From: Corallococcus sp. EGB
Lineage (GTDB): Bacteria > Myxococcota > Myxococcia > Myxococcales > Myxococcaceae
DNA length: 64,000 nt
Assembly: GCF_019968905.1 (NCBI RefSeq)
Contig: NZ_CP079946.1
Coordinates: 6,111,356 to 6,175,355, forward strand
Direction: 5' to 3'
Made by a program: the position numbers and the translations under genes
Notes under the pieces: model-generated
The model's database searches: none
What the model was told of the DNA's origin: nothing
What the model saw: only the letters and a program-made list of their open reading frames with translations
Shown here: positions 24,004-33,105 of the stretch, in pieces
Position numbering within the stretch: position 1 is the stretch's first letter
Layout: every line of letters starts with the position of its first letter

Positions 24004-26546
24004 CTCGCCACCACCCCTCCCAGCCCTCGCGAGACCAGCGAAGCCACCCCCGTGAGCACGCCCGGCAGCGCGAGCCCTCCGGGGGATGCCAGGTAGCGCG
24101 GTGCCCAATCCGGGCGGAACTTCTCCTTGTACTGGCGCAGCCCCTGGAAGTTGTAGAAGTGCTCGCCGTGCCGGAACACGAGCGCGCCCAGCCGGTTCCA
24201 CATCGGCGCGAGCGTGCGCTCCTCGAAGCCGCTGAAGGGCGCCATGCCCAGGTTGAAGCGCTGGTAGCCCTGCTGCCGGCCCCACAGCATCAGCGAGGTG
24301 AAGAGGAAGTCCATGGCCCCGTGCGGGCTGCCCGGCAGGTAGCGCATGAGATCCACGCTCAATTCCTCCTTCGTGTCCGGCGCCCACACGTTGGCGAAGC
24401 CCGTGAGGAAGCCGTCCTTGCGCACCAGCGCCACCGGCCCCTGCTCCAGGTAGCGCGGGGAGAACCACCCCAGGCTGAAGCCCTTCTCGCGAGTGTGCTT
24501 CTCCTCGAGCCAGGCGTCGGAGATGACCCGCAGCTGGGGCAGGAGCCCCGGCACGGCCTCGCGGGGCTGAACCTCGAAGGTCCAGCCCTCGCGCTCCATG
24601 CGGCGCACGGTGTGGCGCAGGCTCCGGCGCTCCGGCCCCTCCAGGCTGAAGTCCTGGAGCGGCACGGTGGCCTCCTCGCCCAGCTTGAGCAGCGTGAGCC
24701 CCAGATCCAGGTAGCGCGGCAGCGCGCCCGGGCCCACCTGGTAGAAGCACGCCCAGGCGTGGTGCCGGTCCGCCAGCTCGCGAAAGCGCCACGCCAGCTC
24801 CGTCGCCGCGTCCGCCGGCCCCACCGGGTCGCCCATGGAGACCCAGGCCCGCCCCGACACGCCGTACATCAGGAACGCGTTGCCCGCGTCGTTGATCAAC
24901 AGGGACTTGTCCCCCACCAGCGCCAGCGAGGCCATGGATTCCTGGGCGCTCGCCACCAGGGGGCGCACCCGCTGCAGCTCCTCCACCGTCGGCGGGTGCG
25001 TGCGCGGCCCCGCCGGCCGCAGGAGCGCGGCCAGCCCCGCCACGGCTGTCGCCCCGACCACGCCCACGCTGGCGCGCAGGAAGCGCGGCGCATCTCCGGA
25101 GAAGGCGAAGTGCCACCAGAGGTCGTGGCTGTATTCGACGTGCCGGTAGGAGAAGAACCCCAGCCACACCGACGCGCCCACCACCGCCGCCGTGGCCAGG
25201 AGCCATCCGGGACTGAAGGCCTCCGCGAACAGCGACGTATGCCGGTAGAACTGCTGGTGGAACGGCGCCAGCGCCGCGGCCAGCATGAGCAGCAGCGAGG
25301 CCTCCTCGTAGTCCACGCCCTTCACCACGGAGAACACCGCGCCCGCGACCAGCAGCACCTGCGTCAGCACGTAGGCCGCGTCCAGGCGCCGCTGGAGCCC
25401 GCGCGAGAGCAGGAGCAGCGATACGCCCACCAGGCTGCCCAGCAGGTGCGATGCCTCGAGGAGCGGCAGGGGCACCAGCCGGCGCAGCAGCGCGAGCCGC
25501 TCGGCTTCGGCGGGCGTCGCGCCGGAGAACAGCAGCACCGTGCCCGCCAGGAACGCCACCGCCGACGCGACCCATGGCACCACCGGCGCGAACGAGCTGT
25601 GCACCACCTTCGCCAGCCGCGTGAGGTGATGGCGGCGCTGGAGCAGTTCGTGCCCCGCGAGCAGCAGCGCCGCCACCATGAACGGCACCAGGTAGTAGAT
25701 GATCCGGTACACCAGCAGCACGCCCACGACCTGGGGCGCGGGCACGCGGGGCGTGAGCGCGGAGATCATCACCGACTCGAAGACGCCCAGGCCCGCGGGC
25801 ACCTGGCTGGCCATGCCCGCCAGCTGGGCCAGCGCGAACAGCGCGGTGAGCGACGGCAGCGACACGCCGCTGCCCGGAGGCAGCAGCACCCACAGCACCG
25901 CCGCCGCCAGCACCCAGTCCCCGCACGACACCACCAGCTGCGCCAGGGCCCGCGCGGGCGTCGGCAGCGTCCACTCCATGCCGCGCACCCGCAGCGGCTT
26001 GCGCACCGTGGCGCACGCCACGAAGTAGCCCACGAGCAGCAACGCCAGCGCCGCCCCCACCCCGTGCGCCACCGGCGCGGACAGGGACAGCACCCCGCCC
26101 CCGCCCTCGATGAGCAGCGATGCGCTGGTGACAGCGGCCAGGCCCAGCCAGAACGTGAGCGCGTTGAACACGGACACGCGCGCGACGTCCAGGGCGGTGA
26201 GCCCCCACGTGGAATACAGCCGGTAGCGCACGGAGCCGCCGCTCAGGAACGACGCGCCCAGGTTGTGCCCGAAGGCGTAGCCCACGAAGGACGTGAACCC
26301 CACACGGGAATACGGAATCCGGTGCCCCGCGTGCCCCAGCGCCAGCACGTCGTACAGCGTGAGCGCCAGGTAGTTCACCACCGTCACGGCGAGCGCCACG
26401 AGGATGCGCCCGGTCGTCACGGCGGCGAGCCCCGCGCTCACGTCGTCGCGGTGGAAATGCGACAACTCACGGTGCAGCACGTACGCCGCCACGCCCAACA
26501 GCAACAGCGGCAGCGCGGTGGTGAGGACTCTCTGGACCTTCGACAT
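24000..26546 (-). CDS. mprF: Bifunctional aminoacyl-phosphatidylglycerol synthase/flippase MprF
   Basis: An 848-residue membrane protein with about 14 helices in the first 500 residues, the flippase part, containing SGGSVRYRLYSTWGLT and SQVPAGLGVFE motifs typical of the UPF0104/MprF N-terminal domain. A cytosolic DUF2156 synthase domain follows (about 530-830; ACFYQVGPGALPRYLDLGL, HGAMDFLFTSLMLWGRQQGYQRFNLGMAP). It transfers Lys or Ala from aminoacyl-tRNA to phosphatidylglycerol, lowering surface negative charge and giving resistance to cationic peptides. ATG 26546 is preceded by GGGGGAGAG; the longer frame upstream lacks conservation. It leads the mprF-acvB operon. Confidence 0.92.
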   Translation of the reverse strand: MSKVQRVLTTALPLLLLGVAAYVLHRELSHFHRDDVSAGLAAVTTGRILVALAVTVVNYLALTLYDVLALGHAGHRIPYSRVGFTSFVGYAFGHNLGASFLSGGSVRYRLYSTWGLTALDVARVSVFNALTFWLGLAAVTSASLLIEGGGGVLSLSAPVAHGVGAALALLLVGYFVACATVRKPLRVRGMEWTLPTPARALAQLVVSCGDWVLAAAVLWVLLPPGSGVSLPSLTALFALAQLAGMASQVPAGLGVFESVMISALTPRVPAPQVVGVLLVYRIIYYLVPFMVAALLLAGHELLQRRHHLTRLAKVVHSSFAPVVPWVASAVAFLAGTVLLFSGATPAEAERLALLRRLVPLPLLEASHLLGSLVGVSLLLLSRGLQRRLDAAYVLTQVLLVAGAVFSVVKGVDYEEASLLLMLAAALAPFHQQFYRHTSLFAEAFSPGWLLATAAVVGASVWLGFFSYRHVEYSHDLWWHFAFSGDAPRFLRASVGVVGATAVAGLAALLRPAGPRTHPPTVEELQRVRPLVASAQESMASLALVGDKSLLINDAGNAFLMYGVSGRAWVSMGDPVGPADAATELAWRFRELADRHHAWACFYQVGPGALPRYLDLGLTLLKLGEEATVPLQDFSLEGPERRSLRHTVRRMEREGWTFEVQPREAVPGLLPQLRVISDAWLEEKHTREKGFSLGWFSPRYLEQGPVALVRKDGFLTGFANVWAPDTKEELSVDLMRYLPGSPHGAMDFLFTSLMLWGRQQGYQRFNLGMAPFSGFEERTLAPMWNRLGALVFRHGEHFYNFQGLRQYKEKFRPDWAPRYLASPGGLALPGVLTGVASLVSRGLGGVVAR

Positions 26547-27170
26547 GCCGGGCTCTCCCCCGACAAGGAACACAGCATCCGGCGTGCCGATGCCTCGTGG
26601 GAGGAACCCGGGGGCGAATCTCCGCCCGAAATGCCCCAGCCGGGGCATTCCGCCCCACCCTCGTGGACGCAGCAGCCAGGCGTGCGGCCAGGGCTGGCTC
26701 CAATCCGGGCTTGCGCTCCGTGAACGCCCCATCCGCCTGAACGAAGAGGCGTCGGCACAGGACGCCGCCGGAGCTGCTCACCCCGCGGCCTCGAACCGCG
26801 TTGGCGCGCTCCCCGTTGTATTGAAGACACGCATGGGACCTGGGTACAGGCGCACCGGCCCTCACTCCATGCGCTGTCGTGGGCGGCACCCTGCCGGGCC
26901 ATCACACGCCCATCCCCCGTCAAGGCACGCGACCCCGCCCCACGTGCGAGACGGCGCCTTCCGAGGAGCACCAGCCCCCCAGGGTAGGGCCTGACGGCGG
27001 GACCGGCGTGACGGCCGCCTTGAGAACAATTCCATGTTTTACGTCTTTTATCCGGTCCAATTCATCAGCGCGGTGAACAGCGAGTGAAGCGCAGCGGCCG
27101 GAGGGGCTGCGGGGAGGCATCCGGGACCCAATTTACTTTGCCCCCGCTTGCGCTGGAGCATGTGTCTCGA
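26547..27170. other. Intergenic region between divergent mprF and chemoreceptor genes
   Basis: These 624 bp carry no convincing gene. The stretch 27015-27065 is locally AT-rich (TTGAGAACAATTCC, then TTTTAT) in a very GC-rich context and is the likely promoter zone for the chemoreceptor gene. The mprF promoter should lie nearer 26550-26700, but no clear boxes are visible. Confidence 0.4.
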
Positions 27171-29348
27171 ATGTGTCGCTCCCGCGTCTTCGCTCTCGAC
27201 TCTCCGCCCCAGCGCCCCTTCTTCCGCGGCCCCCGGAAGCCCCTCGCACCCCGGCTCGGGGCCGTGGGAGCCGTGCTGGTGATGCTCCTCGCATTCACCT
27301 CCACCGCTCGGGCGGACACGGCGGGAGCGCAGGTGGCGCGGCCCGCGCTCGACGGTTGGCGCTTTCGCTGGGGGGACTCGCCACAGGGGACTGATGGCAC
27401 TCCCACGTGGGCGACGGAGCCGGAGGACGCGCCGGGCTGGCAGGACGTGGGCGCGCTCAAGGAGCCTCCGGGCCGCGGGACGAACACGTTCCTCTGGCTG
27501 AGCATCCCGCTGCCCCAGGGCGCCTGGCTGGAGCCCGCCCTCTTCCTGGGCAACGTCGCCAATGCCTTCGAGGTCTACTCCGGCGGCCAGCGCGTCTACG
27601 TCAGCGGCGGCCTGAGCCCCACCGGCCAGGAGACGATGGAGAACATGGTCTGGCACCTGGTGCCCCTGCCTCCCGCGTCGCTCGGCCACCGCGTGCTCCT
27701 GCGCATCCAGGCCCATGGGCCCGCCATCGGCATCACGCGCGACGCGAAGGTGGGCTCGCGCCAGGAGCTGCTCGCGGAGGTGACGCGCATGGGCCTGGCG
27801 CCGTTCGTCCTGGGCACGGTGCTGCTGAGCGTTGGCGCGGTGGCGCTGGGCGCAGCCCTCCTGCGCCGCCAGTGGCGGATGCTCGTCGCGCTGGCCGTGT
27901 TCTCCGCGGGCTCGGGCGCGCTGCTGCTGGGCTCGAGCGGCCTGCTCCCGGCGCTCTGGGGCCAGCCGGCCACCGGGAGCATCCTCACGCTGCTGGGTTC
28001 GTACGCCATCCTGCCCGGCCTCGCGTGGTTCATCTCCGATACGGTCGGCGCGGACAAGCTGCGCTGGCTCCGCCGCGGCGCGGCCGTGGTCACCGTCCCG
28101 GCCATCATCCAGGCGGTGCTCGTGGTCGTGGACCTGGCGGACGCGTGGCGCCTCCTGCCCCTCTTCGTCCTCTATTCGCTGCCCGGGCTGCTCATCTGCG
28201 TGGGCGTCGTGGTGGTCCAGGCCTGGAAGGGGGACAAGGACGCGCGCATCTTCGTCGCGGGCCTGGGCATCCTCACCTTCGTGCTCCTGCTCAGCACGCT
28301 GCCCATGCTGGGGCTGATGGAGGCCACCGACAGCGAGGTGCACTGGGGCTTCTTCGCGCTCACGCTGTCGCTCGTGGCCATCGTGGCCCGGCGGTCCGCG
28401 GAGGTGGTGCGCGCGCTGGCGGAGTACTCCCACCAGTTGGACGCGCGCCGCAAGGACGTGCACCTGCTGGCGGAGGGCATGGGCCGCGGCGCGGACGAGC
28501 TCGCCGCCGTCGTGCAGCAACTGCAAGCCTCCAGCGAGGAGCAGACCGTGGGCATCAGCCGTCAGGCGGCGGCGCTGCGCGAGTTGGAGCAGACCGTGGA
28601 GGAGATCCGTCAGGGCTCGCACGTGACGTCGGAGAAGGCGCGTCTGCTCGCGGCGTCCGCGGAGAGCGCGGAGGCCGTGGGCCGCGAGGGCGCCGCGGCC
28701 CTGGAGCGCACGCTGACGGACCTGGCCGCCATCCGCACGGAGGTGTCGGAGATGGCCGCGCGCATCCTCGCGCTCGACGAGCGCACCCGCGAGGTGTCCA
28801 GCATCGTCGATGACGTGAAGACGCTGGCGGACCAGTCCAACATGCTGGCCATCAACGCGGCCATCGAGGCGGTGCGCAACGGCGACAGCGGCAAGGGCTT
28901 TGGCGTGGTGGCCAAGGAGATGCGCCGGCTGGCGGACCAGTCCATCCGCGCCACCGAGCGCATCCGCGACGTGCTCGACGGCGTGAGCATGAGCATGCGC
29001 GAGGCCGCGCAGACGAGCGAACAGGGTGAGGCGCGCGTGCAGGTGAGCCTGGACGCCGTCCGCAACTCCGGCGCCCAGTTGCAGAAGCTGGCCAGCATCA
29101 TCGGCGACACCAGCGGCAGCGTGCGGCAGATCACCCAGGCCGTGGCCCAGCAGGACTCGGGCACGCACCAGATTGCCCAGGCCATCCAGGAGCTGTCCGG
29201 CCAGATGCAGCGCACGCTGCAGGCGGTGGAGGAGACGCGCACCGTCACCCAGTCCGTGCAGACGCTGGCGGAGGTCATGTCGAGCGCCGCGAGCAACGCG
29301 CTCCGCTCCGGCAAGCTGGACGGCCAGCAGCCTCCCCCGGCCACGTGA
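27171..29348 (+). CDS. Methyl-accepting chemotaxis-type protein with 7TM sensor
   Basis: About 725 residues from ATG 27171. A signal peptide (VLVMLLAFTSTARADT) precedes a beta-rich extracellular domain (about 55-200; WLSIPLPQGAWLEPALFLGN), as in 7TMR-DISM sensors. Seven helices follow (about 205-430), then a long helical cytosolic part with the MCP signalling hairpin near VDDVKTLADQSNMLAINAAIEAVRNGDSGKGFGVVA; the tip residues fit the conserved family core. There is no HAMP domain, so the 7TM bundle is joined nearly directly to the signalling helix. No che genes are adjacent, so it probably feeds a remote Che/Frz-like pathway. The start is uncertain; GTG 27162 is also possible. Confidence 0.85.
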   Translation: MCRSRVFALDSPPQRPFFRGPRKPLAPRLGAVGAVLVMLLAFTSTARADTAGAQVARPALDGWRFRWGDSPQGTDGTPTWATEPEDAPGWQDVGALKEPPGRGTNTFLWLSIPLPQGAWLEPALFLGNVANAFEVYSGGQRVYVSGGLSPTGQETMENMVWHLVPLPPASLGHRVLLRIQAHGPAIGITRDAKVGSRQELLAEVTRMGLAPFVLGTVLLSVGAVALGAALLRRQWRMLVALAVFSAGSGALLLGSSGLLPALWGQPATGSILTLLGSYAILPGLAWFISDTVGADKLRWLRRGAAVVTVPAIIQAVLVVVDLADAWRLLPLFVLYSLPGLLICVGVVVVQAWKGDKDARIFVAGLGILTFVLLLSTLPMLGLMEATDSEVHWGFFALTLSLVAIVARRSAEVVRALAEYSHQLDARRKDVHLLAEGMGRGADELAAVVQQLQASSEEQTVGISRQAAALRELEQTVEEIRQGSHVTSEKARLLAASAESAEAVGREGAAALERTLTDLAAIRTEVSEMAARILALDERTREVSSIVDDVKTLADQSNMLAINAAIEAVRNGDSGKGFGVVAKEMRRLADQSIRATERIRDVLDGVSMSMREAAQTSEQGEARVQVSLDAVRNSGAQLQKLASIIGDTSGSVRQITQAVAQQDSGTHQIAQAIQELSGQMQRTLQAVEETRTVTQSVQTLAEVMSSAASNALRSGKLDGQQPPPAT

Positions 29349-29380
29349 AGCCCGGGACTGGTCCGGCTACACTCCGGGCC

Positions 29381-29767
29381 ATGGTGCCCCTGACCGACCA
29401 CTCCGGACTGCCCCCCGAGCGGCGCGCCGCGCTGGAGCGGGAGCTGGCGCCGCTCACGCTGCTGCAGGACGTGGTGCGCTGGGGCTTCGCGGGCACGCCG
29501 CCGCGCGACGTGGCCGCGGTGGTGGTCCAGGACGAGTTCACCCACGACGTGGTGCTGCCCTGGGAAGAGGAGCGCTACCTCGTCTTCGACACGACCTGAC
29601 TGGGCGGGGTCACCTCGGTCTCCGTGTGGGACCACTGCCCTACCGCCGATGAGCTGCTGGACGCGAGGCTGCGCGCCGGCTGGACGCCCACGCCGACGAG
29701 CACCGTGGACGGGGACGTCGTCCTGGGCCACGCCGCGTGCCGGGCGCGGGCCAAGGCCGCGCGCTGA
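29381..29767 (+). pseudogene. Small gene interrupted by an in-frame TGA
   Basis: ATG 29381 opens a 72-residue frame (MVPLTDHSGLPPERRAALER...ERYLVFDTT) that meets TGA at 29597-29599. The same frame then continues without a stop for 55 sense codons (LGGVTSVSVWDHCPTADELL...VDGDVVLGHAACRARAKAAR) to TGA at 29765. Both halves have the codon use and third-position GC of a real gene, and the second resembles a natural continuation, so this looks like one 128-codon gene with a recent nonsense change such as TGC to TGA. The family was not recognised. The first half alone could still be translated as a 72-residue protein. Confidence 0.6.
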
Positions 29768-29876
29768 TGTCCTGGCGACACTCGCCCGGAGCGATGCGTC
29801 GACCCTGCGACGTCCGAAGCGATGCGATGCGCGGACGCTGACGAAGCCATGACGTGCCGGAAGTAACGAGCACCGC

Positions 29877-30515
29877 ATGGAAGAGAGCATGAAGCCCCGG
29901 CTGCGCGGCCTGTCCCACGTCATCGCGTTCGTGGCGGCGCTGGCCGCGTGCGCGCGGCTGGCGCTGATGCCCGTGCAGGGCGTTCAATACGCGGCGAACC
30001 TGGTGTTCGGCGGCAGCCTGGTGCTGATGTTCGGCGTGAGCGGGGGCTACCACTGGCCCACCTGGAGCGCGGCGACGTACCAGCGGATCCGCCGGTTCGA
30101 TCACGCGGCCATCTTCATCCTCATCGCGGGGAGCTTCACGCCGCTGGCGACGCTGGAGCCCTTGGGGGGCCTGAGCCAGCGGCTGCTCTGGGTGATGTGG
30201 GGCGCGGCGCTGACGGGCGCCACGCTGACGCTCGCGGGCATCTCCGCGTCGCGAGGGCTGCGCTCCGGTCTCTACGTGGCGCTGGGCTGCGTGGCGGCCC
30301 CGGTGTTCTGGAACCTTCCCGGGGTCATGGGACGGGACCGGGTGGGCTGGCTCTTCTTCGGTGCCGCGCTCTACGCCGTGGGCGCGGTGGTGTACGCGCG
30401 CCGCTGGCCGGATCCCCTCCCCCGGGTGTTCGGCTACCACGAGGTGTTCCACCTCATGGTCGTCGCCGCGGCCGCCACGCACTACGCCGTGCTGATGGAC
30501 TTCGTGGGGCGGTGA
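29877..30515 (+). CDS. Hemolysin III family (PAQR-like) membrane protein
   Basis: A 212-residue protein with seven hydrophobic helices. The three PAQR/HlyIII metal-site motifs are present in order: Ser and His in FGVSGGYHWPTW, Asp-His in RRFDHAAIFILIAGSFTPLA, and paired His in GYHEVFHLMVVAAAATHYA. Members are intrinsic membrane hydrolases or receptors; the bacterial role (lipid metabolism, membrane homeostasis) is not settled, and the hemolysin name is historical. ATG 29877 is used; ATG 29889 is an alternative. It stands alone and converges on the SDR gene, 7 bp apart. Confidence 0.87.
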   Translation: MEESMKPRLRGLSHVIAFVAALAACARLALMPVQGVQYAANLVFGGSLVLMFGVSGGYHWPTWSAATYQRIRRFDHAAIFILIAGSFTPLATLEPLGGLSQRLLWVMWGAALTGATLTLAGISASRGLRSGLYVALGCVAAPVFWNLPGVMGRDRVGWLFFGAALYAVGAVVYARRWPDPLPRVFGYHEVFHLMVVAAAATHYAVLMDFVGR

Positions 30516-30522
30516 GCGCGCG

Positions 30523-31539
30523 TCACGGATTGCCGCGGCCTCCTGACGCACCGTAGATCTGCCCCGTGATGTAGCTGGCCTGGGCGCTGGCGAGCTCCAC
30601 GTACACGGACGCGAGCTCCGCCGGCTGGCCGGGGCGGCCCATGGGCGTGTTCTCCCCGAACTTGACCAGGTTCTCCTGCGTCTGGCCTCCGCTCACCTGC
30701 AGCGGCGTCCAGAACGGGCCCGGCGCCACGCCGTTCACCCGGATGCCCTGCTTCGCCAGCTGCTTCGCCAGGGCCTTGGTGAAGATCATGATGCCGCCCT
30801 TGGTCATCGAGTAGTCCAGCAGGTTCTCCGACGGATCATACGCGTTCACCGACGTGGTGTTGATGATGGCCGAGCCCGGCTTGAGGTGCGGCACCGCGGC
30901 CCGGGTGATCCAGAACATCGCGTAGAGGTTCGTCTTCACCGTCCAGTCGAACTGCTCGGTGGTGATGTCCAGGATGGAGGCCTGCGACACCTGCCTGCCG
31001 GCGTTGTTGACCAGGATGTCCAGCCCGCCCAGCCGGGCCACCGCGTCCGCCACCAGCTTCTTGCAGAAGTCCTCCGTCCGGATGTCCCCGGGCAGCGCCA
31101 CCGCCTTGCGCCCCTCCGCCTTGATGAGCTTCACCACCTCCTGCGCGTCCGACTCCTCCGCCGGCAGGTAGTTGATGGCCACGTCCGCGCCCTCGCGCGC
31201 GTACGCGATGGCGGCCGCGCGCCCGATGCCGGAGTCGCCCCCGGTGATCAGCGCCCTGCGGCCCGCGAGCCGGCCGCAGCCCTTGTAGCTCTTCTCGCCG
31301 TGGTCCGGCCGGGGCGTCATCTTGCTCGCGAGGCCCGGCCAGGGCTGCGACTGCTTCTCGAACGGCGGCTTCGGATACAGGGTGACGGGGTTCTGCAAGG
31401 GCGGCGCGGGCGCGGCGGCCGTCCCGGCGTCCGGGGCCGCCGCGGCGGGAGTGGTGGTGAACACCGCGGCGATGCCCGTCGCCAGCCCGCCCACCACCTG
31501 GCGACGTGAAGGCGCGTGGCCGTTGTCATCTGATTCCAT
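30523..31539 (-). CDS. SDR family oxidoreductase with a twin-arginine leader
   Basis: A 338-residue protein. The N-terminus has a Tat-type signal (SRRQVVGGLATGIAAVF) and a Pro/Ala-rich linker to about residue 55. The Rossmann domain shows the cofactor motif ALITGGDSGIGRAAAIAYAREG, the structural motif ILVNNAGRQ, Ser in IINTTSVNAY and the catalytic YSMTKGG (Tyr-x-x-x-Lys). It resembles the YhxC/YhdF branch of glucose-dehydrogenase-like SDRs. The start has GGAG 8 nt upstream. A soluble NAD(P)-enzyme exported folded through Tat with its cofactor is unusual but known for oxidoreductases. The substrate is unknown. Confidence 0.87.
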   Translation of the reverse strand: MESDDNGHAPSRRQVVGGLATGIAAVFTTTPAAAAPDAGTAAAPAPPLQNPVTLYPKPPFEKQSQPWPGLASKMTPRPDHGEKSYKGCGRLAGRRALITGGDSGIGRAAAIAYAREGADVAINYLPAEESDAQEVVKLIKAEGRKAVALPGDIRTEDFCKKLVADAVARLGGLDILVNNAGRQVSQASILDITTEQFDWTVKTNLYAMFWITRAAVPHLKPGSAIINTTSVNAYDPSENLLDYSMTKGGIMIFTKALAKQLAKQGIRVNGVAPGPFWTPLQVSGGQTQENLVKFGENTPMGRPGQPAELASVYVELASAQASYITGQIYGASGGRGNP

Positions 31540-31746
31540 CGTGTCACTCCAGGGCTTGGGGGAAAGGCGCCCGACCTAAGCGGGTCCCGGAGCCACGCGC
31601 AGAAGGCATTCACGTCAACGGACCGGTGGGTGACACCGCGGCCCGCGCCACGAACTGTGATTGTCGGTCACCGCACGCCGCATCGGCCGGCCATCCAGGT
31701 GCCGCGCCTGTGGCGAGAGGGAACCTTCCTCCGAGGAGGGAGCACC

Positions 31747-32988
31747 ATGGCCGCGCAGACGCTCATCACGCAGTGCTGCATCGCGGGCGGAGGCCCGGCG
31801 GGCATGATGCTGGGGCTGCTGTTGGCCCGGGCCGGCGTGGAGGTGAAGGTGCTGGAGAAGCACGCGGACTTCCTCCGCGACTTCCGCGGCGACACGCTCC
31901 ACCCCTCCACGCTGGAGCTGATGCACGAGCTGGGCTGGCTGGACGAGCTGCTCGCCCTCCCCCACTCCGAGGTCCAGGACCTGCGCTTCCAGTTCTCCGG
32001 TCATGACATCACCGTGGGGGACTTCCGCCACCTCCCCACGCACGCGCGCTTCCTCGCGTTCATGCCGCAGTGGGACCTGCTCGACTTCCTCGCGCGCAAG
32101 GCCGCCGTGTATCCCGGCTTCCAGCTGCTCCGCCGCACGGAGGTGACGGACCTCGTGCGTGACGTCGACGACCAGGTGGTCGGGGTCCGCGCGCGGACGC
32201 CCGAGGGGCCGCTGGAGGTGCGCGCACCGCTGGTGGTCGCGGCGGACGGCCGCAGGTCCCCGCTGCGGGAGCAGTCCGGCCTGGAGGTGCAGACCCTGGG
32301 CGCGCCCATGGACGTGCTCTGGTTCGGCGTGACGCGCAGGCCCGACGACGCGGACCCGCCCCTGGGCCGCTTCGAGCGCGGCGAGTTCTTCATCATCATC
32401 AACCGGGGCGACCGGTGGCAGTGCGGCCGGGTCATCCCCAAGGGGGGCATCGCGGCCATCCAGGCGCGTGGCCTGGAGGCCTTCCGCGAGGACTTCGCGA
32501 AGCGCGTGCCGTTCCTCGCGGGCCGCGCCGCTGAAATCCGAAGCTGGGACGACGTGAAGCTGCTGACCGTGCAGGTGGATCGGCTGCGCACGTGGTACCG
32601 GCCCGGCCTGCTGTGCATCGGCGACGCGGCGCACGCGATGTCGCCCGTGGGCGGAGTGGGCATCAACCTGGCGGTGCAGGACGCGGTGGCCGCCGCCAAC
32701 CTGCTCGCGGGCCCCCTGCTCGCCCGGCGTGTCACGACCGGGGACCTGCGCCGCGTCCAGCAGCGCCGCGAGCTCCCGACCCGCCTCACCCAGCGCGCGC
32801 AGGTGTTCATCCAGCACCGCGTGGTGGCCCCGGGCCTCCGGCAGCACGCCTTCGGCGACGGCCGGCTGCCATTGAGCCTCCAGTGGGTGGAGCGCATCCC
32901 CACGCTGCGCCGCCTCCCCGCGCGCCTGGTGGGCCTGGGCATCCGTCCCGAGCACATCCACACGCCGGCCGCCGCGCCCCTTCACTGA
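31747..32988 (+). CDS. FAD-dependent monooxygenase (PHBH-type)
   Basis: A 413-residue flavoprotein starting at ATG 31747 with CGAGGAGGG just upstream. The N-terminal dinucleotide motif is CCIAGGGPAGMMLGLLLARAGVEVKVLEKH. The middle DG motif is VVAADGRRSPLREQSG, and the second FAD motif GLLCIGDAAHAMSPVGGVGINLAVQDAV is complete. This is the class A aromatic hydroxylase layout; members hydroxylate phenolic compounds or polyketides with NAD(P)H and oxygen. The gene is divergent from the SDR gene (207 bp) and unlinked to any biosynthetic cluster here, so the substrate is open. Confidence 0.88.
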   Translation: MAAQTLITQCCIAGGGPAGMMLGLLLARAGVEVKVLEKHADFLRDFRGDTLHPSTLELMHELGWLDELLALPHSEVQDLRFQFSGHDITVGDFRHLPTHARFLAFMPQWDLLDFLARKAAVYPGFQLLRRTEVTDLVRDVDDQVVGVRARTPEGPLEVRAPLVVAADGRRSPLREQSGLEVQTLGAPMDVLWFGVTRRPDDADPPLGRFERGEFFIIINRGDRWQCGRVIPKGGIAAIQARGLEAFREDFAKRVPFLAGRAAEIRSWDDVKLLTVQVDRLRTWYRPGLLCIGDAAHAMSPVGGVGINLAVQDAVAAANLLAGPLLARRVTTGDLRRVQQRRELPTRLTQRAQVFIQHRVVAPGLRQHAFGDGRLPLSLQWVERIPTLRRLPARLVGLGIRPEHIHTPAAAPLH

Positions 32989-33105
32989 GGAGCGCCGAAC
33001 CGCCGGTTCCCACGGCCCGTGTCCCCGCGCGGCGCGGCCCCAAGGTTCGCGGGAAGTGCCTGACGCCCGCGCATCACCCTCCTGCGCGTCAGGCCGGGAG
33101 GAACC

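Noticed and set aside
22459-26208. A single 1249-codon minus-strand protein
   Set aside because: Its first two thirds are an out-of-frame reading of mprF; the real gene in this frame starts at 24003 after the mprF stop.
20759-26546. Genomic island around the repeats
   Set aside because: No integrase, transposase or att-like direct repeats were seen, and base composition of the genes matches the rest.
24159-26723. Plus-strand 854-codon frame opposite mprF
   Set aside because: Arg/Gln/His-rich antisense shadow without motifs.
29597-29599. Selenocysteine codon
   Set aside because: No SECIS-like hairpin was evident after the TGA and the family is not a known selenoprotein; nonsense mutation is simpler.
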